DNA of 64,000 bases from assembly GCA_002483265.1 (NCBI GenBank), contig DLHO01000009.1, positions 225,128-289,127 of the forward strand, read 5' to 3'. The translations under genes and the position numbers were made by a program. Source of the stretch: Flavobacteriales bacterium UBA7666 (GTDB lineage Bacteria; Bacteroidota; Bacteroidia; Flavobacteriales_D; Crocinitomicaceae). Positions 7,745-15,873 of this stretch are shown here, in pieces. The notes beneath the pieces were generated by a model. The model was not told the DNA's origin. It searched no databases and saw only the letters and a list, made by a program, of their open reading frames with translations. The number at the start of each line of letters is the position of its first letter. Position 1 is the first letter of the stretch.

Positions 7745-7952
7745 CAATTACTACAACAAGTGAAGAATTGAAATGTGTTTTCGGGAATTGATTTTCTGAT
7801 GCATGTTCGGTTCGATAATCTGACAGCAATGACTGATTAAACACGATGAAATAAGAACCTCACACAAAAGCGAACTATTCGAACAACTGGATCCAGGATA
7901 TAAATGAGACTACTGCTTTTTTTCAGCAGGTCACTCACGGAATTGTTTAATC

Positions 7953-8093
7953 ATGGAAAATTTTATAAAAAAATGGAGGTGCGGTAACACCTCCTTGCAT
8001 TTCGGCAGTTTACCGGCTCCTGACAATGCTAAAAGCTTTACACCAAGTAGCGTAGCCGAAAATGCTAGTGTAAAGGTAAGTAATTCAGAGTAG
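7953..8093 (+). CDS. Possible 46-residue leader peptide or small protein (uncertain)
   Basis: An ATG-to-TAG frame of 46 codons starting MENFIKKWRCGNTSLHFGSL and ending 24 nt before the precursor ATG. It has no double-glycine leader, signal peptide or membrane segment and resembles nothing I know. Its only support is position: it fills the leader between the candidate promoter and the precursor and spans both major hairpins, as a regulatory upstream ORF would. It could equally be chance. Confidence 0.25.
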   Translation: MENFIKKWRCGNTSLHFGSLPAPDNAKSFTPSSVAENASVKVSNSE

Positions 8094-8117
8094 GCATTAC
8101 AAATAAATAGTGCTCTT

Positions 8118-8339
8118 ATGGCAACTAAGAAAAATTTAGAATCATTCAAATCATTAAAGTTTGATTTGAAAGGAAACCAAGTGGTTGGAGGTGTAGGCCC
8201 CACTTATGGTAACTATTATGGAACAACAAATGGTCAGAGAGATATCTCCGGAACCATGGATGAAGCAAGAACTACCTACAACAAACCAGGGATGATTCAA
8301 CCGAACTCGGGTCAGGATGATCTTTGTTACAACAGTTAA
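8118..8339 (+). CDS. Grasp-with-SPASM (graspetide-like) precursor peptide
   Basis: 73 residues. The leader FKSLKFDLKGNQVVGG (residues 10-25) has the LKFDL...GG form of Bacteroidota double-glycine leaders that C39-peptidase exporters cut. The core (residues 26-73) begins VGPTYGNYYGTTNG and is rich in Thr, Ser, Tyr, Gly and Asn. Acidic residues sit in three clusters (RD, DE, DD). Thr/Ser with Asp/Glu are the donor and acceptor side chains that ATP-grasp ligases join into esters in graspetides. A single cysteine lies three residues from the end of the core (LCYNS). The ATP-grasp, SPASM and exporter genes downstream support the call. The exact cross-links cannot be read from sequence. Confidence 0.85.
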   Translation: MATKKNLESFKSLKFDLKGNQVVGGVGPTYGNYYGTTNGQRDISGTMDEARTTYNKPGMIQPNSGQDDLCYNS

Positions 8340-8397
8340 ATTTTAATTGATCGAACCACGGGTGTTTAGGCATCTGTGGTTTTTAAACAAGATAAGT

Positions 8398-9309
8398 ATG
8401 AAACGATTTTTATTGACGAGCGCTTTATTTTTTATATTCTTTCAATTAGTTGGACAATCATACGATCATGTGTTGTATAAACAAGAGTTTGATCAAGTGT
8501 ATGCAACAGCTATCGATTCACTGAATTATAACAAAGCACTTGAAAAGTGGGATCAATTGCGCGAAAAATATCAGTATGTCCATACGGAAGAACATATGCT
8601 ACGAGCTTATTGTTATTATAAGTTAGGAAAGAAAAACAAGGCCGCGCATTGTGTAAAGGAAGCCTGGTGCCACCGTACTTGTGATCCGGCATACTTTGAA
8701 CAAATTACTGATTTTCATTGGCTAAAGATGGTAGAATCATTTAACCGGAAACAAAACAGGTTGGTGGAAGAAGGTTACAAAGTTGGCAATACACTGGCTA
8801 GTAAAGATTATGATTCACTCAATTTTTTAATTGATAGACTGGTGAACATTGATCAGGAGTACCGATATGCATTAAGCGAAGAGGAAAAGCAAAGATTGGG
8901 TAAAGATAGCCTTATAAAACTTGCAGTGAATAGGGACTCGTTAGATATCGTTGAGTTTCTGAGGATTTACAATAAGTATGGTTATCCGGGTGAAAAAGCG
9001 TCATTTTTGTTTTCTATGCGCTGGCTTACGTTCCTGCTGCATACTGCCGATTATGAATGGTTTTACACCAAAATGTACCCTTTGTTTGAAAAGGATGTGC
9101 GTGACGGAAGTATGCCTGCTTCCCTGTTCCTGTTCTGGATTGACCGGCATTCGGCATCTAAGGAGCAGCGAGCAGAGTATGCTGTGTATCAAAACCCCAA
9201 TCATTTTAATCCGACACCGGAGGAATTGGAAGAGATTAAGCAAAAACGTTTTGAAATGGGGATGTCTAAGCTGTTTCGAATTCCATTTGTATTAAGCAGT
9301 GGTGATTAA
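8398..9309 (+). CDS. Secreted helical-repeat protein of the peptide cluster
   Basis: 303 residues from the ATG at 8398, which begins a signal peptide (RFLLTSALFFIFFQLVGQ); the frame is open further upstream to 8347, but that part is not signal-like. The mature protein is all-alpha in appearance. It has TPR-like stretches (YNKALEKWDQL and YCYYKLGKKNKAAHCVKEAW) and an extra pair of cysteines in AWCHRTCDP. Proteins of this sort are found beside Bacteroidota peptide precursors, from memory; their role is unknown. It lies 58 nt after the precursor stop and 15 nt before the ATP-grasp gene. It may bind the peptide in the periplasm. Confidence 0.7.
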   Translation: MKRFLLTSALFFIFFQLVGQSYDHVLYKQEFDQVYATAIDSLNYNKALEKWDQLREKYQYVHTEEHMLRAYCYYKLGKKNKAAHCVKEAWCHRTCDPAYFEQITDFHWLKMVESFNRKQNRLVEEGYKVGNTLASKDYDSLNFLIDRLVNIDQEYRYALSEEEKQRLGKDSLIKLAVNRDSLDIVEFLRIYNKYGYPGEKASFLFSMRWLTFLLHTADYEWFYTKMYPLFEKDVRDGSMPASLFLFWIDRHSASKEQRAEYAVYQNPNHFNPTPEELEEIKQKRFEMGMSKLFRIPFVLSSGD

Positions 9310-9324
9310 TCAATAGTAAAGATT

Positions 9325-10293
9325 ATGATTCTCCTATTCACTGAGAATATAAGCTATTCGGCACGATATGTTACGCGCCATCTTTTTAAGATGAAACAGC
9401 CTTTTGAAGTTTTTTTGGAGACGGATACTATTGATTTCAGCTATAATTGGAGCTCTTCAAAGAAGAAACTATCTGTATTTAAGAATGAGCAATTTGTATG
9501 TGATTACGAGGAAATCACATCTGTTTGGGCGCATAGAAGTGAGATTAACATTGGAAAATCATATTCCGGTCTCAATGGAGAAGAACAAGTCTATGTAAAA
9601 CGACATCGGGACACACAGATTAAATCGATTCAAGAGTTGCTTCACAAGAAAAAGTGTTTGGGTCGTTTTGGGAAATTGAACTTTAATAAACTGATCTTTT
9701 TGGATGTATGTAAACAATTGAAAATTCCAATTCCCAAGACATTAGTTACCCGGAAAAAGGTCGATTTGAACGAGTTTTTTGAAGAACAACCAAATGGAAT
9801 AATTGTGAAATCAATCGCACGAAATTTTCATCATTGTGTTTCCATTTCAGAAGAAGAACAGATTTGGCAGCAAGGAATAACGAATGAAGTAAAAGGAATT
9901 CAGTTGGATCAGATTCCGGATGAATTTGATTTGAGTTTGTTTCAGGAGAAGCTGGATAAGAAATATGAATTACGCATTTTTTATTTGAATGGAATGTGTT
10001 TCTCACAAATCATTTTTTCCCAGAAACATTCCTTTTCTGAAGTGGATTACAGACAAGGTTTGGGTGGTTCCGAAATGCGTCAATGTAATTTCAACCTGCC
10101 TCAGGAGATTAAAAACCAAATAAAAAGCTTGATGAACTCTCTGGATCTCAATATTGGTTGTGTAGATATTGTAGTTACGAAACAAAACGAATTTGTCTTT
10201 TTGGAAGTCAATCCATCCGGAATTTTTACAGACATGATGGATAATTGCAACTACGATATGCATTATGAAATAGCTAAATACCTGATGAGATGA
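9325..10293 (+). CDS. gwsG: Grasp-with-SPASM ATP-grasp peptide ligase
   Basis: 322 residues, related to the RimK/MvdD ATP-grasp ligases that make ester or amide cross-links in microviridin-type peptides. Landmarks are the N-terminal pre-ATP-grasp domain (MILLFTENISYSARYVTRHL), a lysine in IIVKSIARN (about residue 155) for ATP binding, YELRIFYLNG (about 213) and the metal-binding VFLEVNPSG (about 292-300). It would act in the cytoplasm on the precursor at 8118 before export. Its stop overlaps the next start by 4 nt (ATGA), indicating translational coupling. The gene symbol follows the grasp-with-SPASM naming; assignment is from motifs and context. Confidence 0.88.
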   Translation: MILLFTENISYSARYVTRHLFKMKQPFEVFLETDTIDFSYNWSSSKKKLSVFKNEQFVCDYEEITSVWAHRSEINIGKSYSGLNGEEQVYVKRHRDTQIKSIQELLHKKKCLGRFGKLNFNKLIFLDVCKQLKIPIPKTLVTRKKVDLNEFFEEQPNGIIVKSIARNFHHCVSISEEEQIWQQGITNEVKGIQLDQIPDEFDLSLFQEKLDKKYELRIFYLNGMCFSQIIFSQKHSFSEVDYRQGLGGSEMRQCNFNLPQEIKNQIKSLMNSLDLNIGCVDIVVTKQNEFVFLEVNPSGIFTDMMDNCNYDMHYEIAKYLMR

Positions 10294-10481
10294 AATCACA
10301 GATCAAAACCATTGACGCGTTACTTGCAGAAGAAAAAAGTTATCCGATAAGTACGATTCAGTTAGAAGAACCTGTTGGAATTGAAATTGCCGTTCTGGGT
10401 TTCAAAAACATTCAGCATAGAGAAAAAGTCCCCAGACCCATTTCAAAAATTATGAATCCTTCTACTCTCAAAAATGATTGA
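10290..10481 (+). CDS. 63-residue protein between the two maturases, unknown
   Basis: Starts MKSQIKTIDALLAEEKSYPI, overlapping gwsG by 4 nt and running 8 nt into gwsS, so it is translationally coupled on both sides. No signal peptide, GG leader or membrane segment. A middle segment (EPVGIEIAVLGFKN) may form beta strands and the rest is polar. The tight overlaps argue that it is a real gene. It could be a peptide-recognition subunit, a second modified peptide or a SPASM-protein partner; the sequence alone does not choose. Confidence 0.6.
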   Translation: MKSQIKTIDALLAEEKSYPISTIQLEEPVGIEIAVLGFKNIQHREKVPRPISKIMNPSTLKND

Positions 10482-11607
10482 TCATTCAACATACATCACG
10501 CTTTACCCGAATGTTATTCCTGTTCGGGGATTCAGTCGTTCCATATTGATGGATTTGTACCTGAACCGATTTCTGTTTATTCCGAATTATCTCTGCGATT
10601 TTTTAATGGAGAATAAGACAACTGATCTTCAAAGGAAAGACTTTATGAAATTGGGAGAGTCAGAAATTGATTTTGCAGAGATTGCTGGTTTATTAGATCA
10701 TTTGATGACAACGGATTACTTAACCGAAGTTGATTTGAATTTACTGGAAGGATTGCGGGTTGATCTTCCTTTTAAAAGCGAGGATTCTTTGATAAACGAT
10801 TGTATTATAGAACTATCAGAATCATCCGATTGGGACTTGAACCGTTTTTTGTCTGAAATAGATCGCATCGGAGTTAAATTTCTGGAAATCCGTTTTTTAG
10901 ATTTTGAGTCGTTTCAGAATTTTCATTCTCTTATTCGTTTTGCTCTTCAAACTCATTCTATAGAGTTTCTCCATTTTTTGGTTCCTTTTAATCCGGAATT
11001 GGAAGATTGTATTGCAACTGAATTAGTCAATTTTCACCGATTAAACCAGCTCACTATTTATAATGCACAGAGCCAATTTGAATTAGGAGAAACTGCATTC
11101 CAGATCATTTTTTCAACGCAGCGAAGTATCGATCATTCCCATTGCGGATGCATTGACCCAAGCTATTTTGCATATAATGTTCAAAGCTATTACAGTAGTA
11201 GAAAGAACAACAGTTGTCTTTCATTTAAATTGAGTATTGATCAGTTTGGAGAAATAAAAAATTGCCCATCAAAAAAAGAGTCCTTTGGCAACCTATCAGA
11301 AATAGATTTGGAACGAACCATTCAATTGGATGAATTTAGAAAGGAATGGCACATTACAAAAGAATCGATCTTGATTTGCTCCGATTGCGAATTCCGTTGG
11401 ATGTGTTCCGATTGCAGAGTCTTTATTCAGGATGAATCAAACCCCTTATCCAAACCGGCTAAATGTGGTTATAATCCTTATATTAATCGTTGGATCAACG
11501 AAGAAGGATATCGAACAGAGACGGAATGTGGTGTTTCTATAAGTGATAATCAGATACGAATTGACCATGAAAAATTGAATCAACTAAACTCACAATTATG
11601 GACCTAA
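10474..11607 (+). CDS. gwsS: Grasp-with-SPASM SPASM-domain protein lacking radical-SAM cysteines
   Basis: 377 residues. The C-terminal part has a full SPASM-like cysteine pattern: C and GEIKNC (GX4C) near residues 248-266, then CSDCEFRWMCSDC (CX2CX5CX2C, about 307-319) and a later KCGY. SPASM domains bind auxiliary 4Fe-4S clusters in radical-SAM peptide maturases. The N-terminal two-thirds has barrel-like strands (VKFLEIRFL, IEFLHFLVPF, LNQLTIYNA) but no CX3CX2C motif anywhere; only isolated cysteines occur where it should be. It therefore probably cannot cleave SAM, and may recognise the substrate or support the ATP-grasp enzyme. It is coupled to the genes on both sides (8- and 10-nt overlaps). 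Confidence 0.85.
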   Translation: MIDHSTYITLYPNVIPVRGFSRSILMDLYLNRFLFIPNYLCDFLMENKTTDLQRKDFMKLGESEIDFAEIAGLLDHLMTTDYLTEVDLNLLEGLRVDLPFKSEDSLINDCIIELSESSDWDLNRFLSEIDRIGVKFLEIRFLDFESFQNFHSLIRFALQTHSIEFLHFLVPFNPELEDCIATELVNFHRLNQLTIYNAQSQFELGETAFQIIFSTQRSIDHSHCGCIDPSYFAYNVQSYYSSRKNNSCLSFKLSIDQFGEIKNCPSKKESFGNLSEIDLERTIQLDEFRKEWHITKESILICSDCEFRWMCSDCRVFIQDESNPLSKPAKCGYNPYINRWINEEGYRTETECGVSISDNQIRIDHEKLNQLNSQLWT

Positions 11608-12353
11608 AACCTGCTCTCTCACTTGTAATTGCTTGTTTCATGCAAATGACAACCAGTTTCTCTCAAGAATTAATCGAAGTTAAACGATTGGACTCTATTT
11701 CAGTCTTCTTTAAATCTGCTGGTTTTGAAGTTGAAAATCCTCAGAAACTAATCAACAGACTCAATTTGGTAAAAGCAACGAACGGAAAGGTTCGGATTGT
11801 TTCCTACACAGATACCGTTGGAAGCTTATCTGCGAACCAAAAATTGGCAGCCAAAAGAATGAGTTCTATCTCAAAATTGGTAAGATCTTCCAATTTAAGA
11901 ACCTTCATTTTTGACAGCATCAATAAAAATGAATTGAGAGCAGGTAGAAAATTGAGTGACAGCAGTTTTCGCAGAGTAGATGTAATTGTTTATAGTGTAG
12001 AGAACAAATTTGCTATCGGTAAGCCGATTAATCTGGATATCAATTTTGAATCAGGTAAAGATGTGATCGTTCCGGCTTCAACTGAAAACCTTCAAACACT
12101 GCTGTCCATTTTACAAAAGGACAGCACATTAAGAATTCAACTAAATGGACACGTTTGTTGCAGACCAGCTCATGAATTATCGGTTTCAAGGGCAGAAAGT
12201 GTGAAAAAGTATTTGGTCTCCAAGGGAATCAATCGGTCCCGGATATCCTGTAAAGGTTATAGCAATACCATGCCATTAGTTTCAGATGCTAAATTTGAAG
12301 ACCAACACAAAAACATGCGGGTTGAAGTTGTTTTTATTAAGATTGGAACCTAG
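11598..12353 (+). CDS. Two-domain OmpA-like protein of the peptide cluster
   Basis: 251 residues with a signal peptide (about 1-24). Two OmpA-like units follow. The first (about 30-130) is degenerate, with VRIVSYTDTVGSLSANQKLA and RRVDVIVYS. The second (about 140-248) has INFESGKDVI, GHVCCRPAHELSVSRAESV and MRVEVVF. In OmpA domains the TD...G...N...SRA...R residues bind diaminopimelate of peptidoglycan. The aspartate is replaced in domain 2 (GHVCC), while domain 1 keeps TD. It overlaps gwsS by 10 nt and the exporter by 1 nt. Its place inside the coupled export genes suggests it anchors the secretion machine to the cell wall, which is inference. Confidence 0.75.
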   Translation: MDLKPALSLVIACFMQMTTSFSQELIEVKRLDSISVFFKSAGFEVENPQKLINRLNLVKATNGKVRIVSYTDTVGSLSANQKLAAKRMSSISKLVRSSNLRTFIFDSINKNELRAGRKLSDSSFRRVDVIVYSVENKFAIGKPINLDINFESGKDVIVPASTENLQTLLSILQKDSTLRIQLNGHVCCRPAHELSVSRAESVKKYLVSKGINRSRISCKGYSNTMPLVSDAKFEDQHKNMRVEVVFIKIGT

Positions 12354-14575
12354 TGAAATCCTTTCCGATATATAAACAAACTGATTTGATGGACTGTGGC
12401 CCCACGTGTTTGCGTATGGTCGCAAAGCATTACGGGCGAACTGTTTCAATAGATAAATTGAGAAGATTGTGTGAAACCAATAGACTTGGAAGTAGCATGA
12501 GTGCTCTAAGTGATGCGGCGGAAAAAATCGGCTTCCGAACATTGGCCGTAAAAATTGATTTAGAGAATCTCATCGAGAATGCGCCACTTCCCTGTATTGC
12601 ATATTGGAACGAAAAGCATTTTGTGGTCATTTACAAAGTCAAAAGGAATCAAATTTACATTGCTGATCCGGCTCATGGGTTATTAATTTATTCAAAGCGG
12701 GAATTTTTAGATAATTGGATTGGAAAACATGCAAATGAAGGAACGGAAGAGGGAGTAGTTCTCTTATTGGAATCAACACCTGTTTTAACGGTTTCTGAAG
12801 AAGACGATAATGCTCCCCAAAAAGGATTGTCATTTTTCACAGGATATTTGAAGGGCCATAAAAAACTGATCTTTCAGCTCGGATTGGGATTACTTGCAGG
12901 AAGTGTTTTACAATTGATCTTCCCTTTTCTAACCCAAAGCATTGTTGATATCGGAATTCAAAATAAAGACATCCACTTTCTTTATCTCATTCTGTTTGGA
13001 CAGTTATTTATTTTTCTGGGCAAGAGCAGTATTGATATTATTCGAAGTTGGGTATTGTTGCATTTAAGTACAAGAATTAATATTTCATTGGTATCAGACT
13101 TTTTGATCAAGTTGATGAAGCTTCCGATTTCCTTTTTCGATGTGAAACAAATGGGAGACATTATGCAGCGGATTGATGATCATCAGCGAATCGAATTCTT
13201 ATTGACCAATCAAACGCTGAATGTGCTTTTTTCAGCATTTAATTTCATCGTATTCGGGATCGTATTATCTGTTTATAGCTTTCCTGTATTTCTGATATTT
13301 CTGGTTGGAACAGCAGTCTATTTTATTTGGATCAGTTTCTTCATGAAGCGTCGGAAAGATTTGGATCACAAACAATTTTCTCAAATGAGTAATGAAAGTG
13401 GTAAAATCATGGAATTGATAGCCGGAATGCAGGAGATCAAATTGCACAATGCGGAGCGGAGAAAAAGATGGGGCTGGGAGTTTGTTCAAATCCGTTTATT
13501 CAAATTGAAAATGAAGGGTTTAAAATTGGAACAAATTCAGAGTAACGGATCTGCCATTATTAACGAGGTCAAGAATATTGTCATCAGTTTCTTTACAGCA
13601 AAATTGGTGATCGAAGGAAAGTTGACTTTGGGAATGATGTTGTCCGTATCGTATATTATTGGTCAATTGAATGCCCCGGTTTCTCAGTTTCTGCAATTTC
13701 TTTATTCGTTTCAAAATGCACGGATTTCGCTGGATCGCTTGTCTGAGATTCATGAAAAAGAAGATGAAGAACCCATTAATAGTTGCAGACTGAGTGAGTT
13801 GCCGGAAGACCACACAATTAGGTTTGAGAGAGTCAGTTTTAAGTATGTAGGTTTCCCCAATCCAATTTTAAAGAATATAAATCTGACCATTCAAGCCAAT
13901 AAAATAACTGCTATTGTTGGGGCAAGTGGTAGCGGTAAAACGACTTTAATGAAGCTGTTATTGCGGTTTTATGATGTCAATTCGGGAAGTATACTAGTTG
14001 GAAAAACAGATTTAAATGACATCACACATTATGCTTGGCGCGAAAATTCCGGATCTGTCATGCAGGAAGGTTTCATTTTTAATGATACGATTGCCAACAA
14101 TATTGCAATTAGTGATGAGATCATTTATAAAGAACGATTAAAGAATGCAGTTCACATTGCAAATATTCGTGAATTCATAGAAGAGCTTCCTTTGGGATTT
14201 AACACAAAAATTGGTTCGGATGGAGTTGGTTTGAGTGGTGGTCAGAAACAACGGGTATTAATTGCACGGGCGATTTATAAAAATCCTTCTTTTCTGTTTT
14301 TTGATGAGGCAACCAGTGCTTTGGATGCAAATAATGAAAAAGTGATTATGAATAATCTGGATGATTTCTTTAAGGGAAGAACAGTAGTTGTCATTGCACA
14401 CCGTTTAAGCACGGTGATGAATGCCGATAAAATAGTTGTACTTGAAAAAGGAGAAATTATTGAAGAAGGAACTCATTTTGAGTTATTGGAATTGAAAGGA
14501 AGCTACTTCAATTTGGTTAAAAATCAATTGGCTTTAGAAAAGATTGAATCATTGGAGAAAACGATGTCTGTATGA
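12353..14575 (+). CDS. C39-peptidase-containing ABC exporter (PCAT)
   Basis: 740 residues, GTG start that shares a base with the preceding TAG. Residues 1-140 form a C39 cysteine peptidase: Q9, C15 in MDCGPTCL, H89 in EKHFVVIY and D105 in IADPAHG. Six membrane helices follow (about 165-440), then an ATPase domain with Walker A GASGSGKT (523-530), signature LSGGQKQR (627-634), Walker B FLFFDE (D651-E652) and switch His H683. It would cut the GG leader of the matured precursor and pump the core across the inner membrane. It forms a tripartite exporter with the next two genes, whose frames overlap by 4 nt. Confidence 0.95.
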   Translation: MKSFPIYKQTDLMDCGPTCLRMVAKHYGRTVSIDKLRRLCETNRLGSSMSALSDAAEKIGFRTLAVKIDLENLIENAPLPCIAYWNEKHFVVIYKVKRNQIYIADPAHGLLIYSKREFLDNWIGKHANEGTEEGVVLLLESTPVLTVSEEDDNAPQKGLSFFTGYLKGHKKLIFQLGLGLLAGSVLQLIFPFLTQSIVDIGIQNKDIHFLYLILFGQLFIFLGKSSIDIIRSWVLLHLSTRINISLVSDFLIKLMKLPISFFDVKQMGDIMQRIDDHQRIEFLLTNQTLNVLFSAFNFIVFGIVLSVYSFPVFLIFLVGTAVYFIWISFFMKRRKDLDHKQFSQMSNESGKIMELIAGMQEIKLHNAERRKRWGWEFVQIRLFKLKMKGLKLEQIQSNGSAIINEVKNIVISFFTAKLVIEGKLTLGMMLSVSYIIGQLNAPVSQFLQFLYSFQNARISLDRLSEIHEKEDEEPINSCRLSELPEDHTIRFERVSFKYVGFPNPILKNINLTIQANKITAIVGASGSGKTTLMKLLLRFYDVNSGSILVGKTDLNDITHYAWRENSGSVMQEGFIFNDTIANNIAISDEIIYKERLKNAVHIANIREFIEELPLGFNTKIGSDGVGLSGGQKQRVLIARAIYKNPSFLFFDEATSALDANNEKVIMNNLDDFFKGRTVVVIAHRLSTVMNADKIVVLEKGEIIEEGTHFELLELKGSYFNLVKNQLALEKIESLEKTMSV

Positions 14576-15873
14576 AAGAGCCACTTGAAAATGTAGTTCC
14601 GATAACCAACGACTTGAAAAGCGATTCAATGAACGAAATGCTTTCTAGTCCGCCTTCCTGGATAATCAGATCTGGGAGCGGGTTGTTTTTAATTGCACTA
14701 TTGATCGTTGTTGGATTGGCTTGGTTCATTTATTACCCTGATGAGGTAAGTGGAGATATTGTAGTTACAACTTCAAACCCTCCTATCGAATTGTCCAATC
14801 AGGGCTACATTCAGTTAAAGTCTTTGAATGTTCAGGAAAATGAGAAAGTAAGATCGGGCGATTTAATTGCTCAATTCGATATTCAGGCCAATGCAGATGA
14901 TGTAGAAAAAGCAAGTGCTTATTTGAATAAATTGGAAGTGTTTGAGGTGCATTTTCCAACAGAAATAGTTGAATTTGATCAGAAATTGCAATTAGGAGTA
15001 TTTCAGGAACAATGGGTAACACTTCTTTCCAAAATTCATGAGTGGAATTTGAAGCATTCTGAAAACCAATCAGCAAAGGAGCTGGGATTTATTCAACAAG
15101 AAATTTCATTTCGGGAACAATTGCAAGCTATTTCAGGAAAGCGAATTAAACTTTCAGAAGGTGAGTATGCATTGATTGAAGAACAGTTGGCAGGTAGTGA
15201 GCGACTGGCAGAACAGCAGGCCATTTCAACACAAACACTTGTGCAGGATAAGCGGTCGCAATCACAAGCTATGCAAACTGTTCAATCTCAGAAGGAACAA
15301 TATGTTCAGAATCAGATCACACTGAATGCATTGCGAAAACAGAAATTGCAAGTGGAACATGATACAAGATTGGAAGATCTTCAAAAAGCATCTGAAATAC
15401 GAATGAACTTGGTAACTCTTAGAATTAGTATTCAAAATTGGGAAAAGAATGCTGTCTGGATCGCACCATGTTCCGGGAAAGTGCTCTTTAATAAAATCTT
15501 GCAAGTCAATCGGTTTTATAAAGCAAATGAAGCTTCACTGGTGATTGTCCCGGAAGAAAGTGGCTATTCGGCATTGGCAACTATTCAGACTGCCGGAGCT
15601 GGAAAGGTTCGGGTTGGTCAAAAGGCATTTATTGAGTTAGTGGATTTTCCAAAGTCGGAATTTGGATTGTTGGAGGGAATAGTTTCCAGTATGACTCAAA
15701 TTGATAAAGATGGAAAGTATGAAGTGAAAATTGAGCTACTAAACCAACTGAAAACAACCTACAATAAGAATATTCCTGCTAAGGCTCAACTGAAAGGAAA
15801 AGTAAAGATCATCACGAAAGACAAGCGTTTGTTGATGCGTTTTTTTGAACAATTGACTGATTTAATCAAATGA
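14572..15873 (+). CDS. HlyD-family membrane-fusion protein
   Basis: 433 residues: a cytoplasmic N-tail, one membrane segment (about 38-60), a split lipoyl-like domain (SNQGYIQLKSLNVQENEKVRSGD upstream and WIAPCSGKVLFNKILQVNRF downstream) around a long coiled coil (about 115-290), and a C-terminal beta domain. This is the periplasmic adaptor of a type I-like export system, joining the PCAT to the TolC-like channel. Start and stop overlap both neighbours by 4 nt. Confidence 0.9.
   Translation: MKEPLENVVPITNDLKSDSMNEMLSSPPSWIIRSGSGLFLIALLIVVGLAWFIYYPDEVSGDIVVTTSNPPIELSNQGYIQLKSLNVQENEKVRSGDLIAQFDIQANADDVEKASAYLNKLEVFEVHFPTEIVEFDQKLQLGVFQEQWVTLLSKIHEWNLKHSENQSAKELGFIQQEISFREQLQAISGKRIKLSEGEYALIEEQLAGSERLAEQQAISTQTLVQDKRSQSQAMQTVQSQKEQYVQNQITLNALRKQKLQVEHDTRLEDLQKASEIRMNLVTLRISIQNWEKNAVWIAPCSGKVLFNKILQVNRFYKANEASLVIVPEESGYSALATIQTAGAGKVRVGQKAFIELVDFPKSEFGLLEGIVSSMTQIDKDGKYEVKIELLNQLKTTYNKNIPAKAQLKGKVKIITKDKRLLMRFFEQLTDLIK

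Larger units (their letters stand above)
7668..8117 (+). other. Structured leader region of the peptide cluster
   Basis: These 450 nt between the divergent HTH gene and the precursor hold several potential RNA hairpins: CTGCT/AGCAG around a T-rich loop (7913-7929), a perfect 7-bp GGAGGTG/CACCTCC stem with a 6-nt loop (7975-7994), and CTTTACAC/GTGTAAAG (8036-8075) enclosing TAGC/GCTA. A 46-codon ORF (7953-8093) overlaps the last two. This much structure in front of a small precursor gene suggests regulation of transcription or translation, but no known riboswitch class was recognised. Confidence 0.45.

Noticed and set aside
7931..8203. Minus-strand 90-residue frame across the precursor start
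   Set aside because: It is the shadow of the precursor and its leader; composition is not protein-like.
10474..11607. Calling the SPASM protein an active radical-SAM enzyme
   Set aside because: No CX3CX2C or variant with three close cysteines is present in the N-terminal part.
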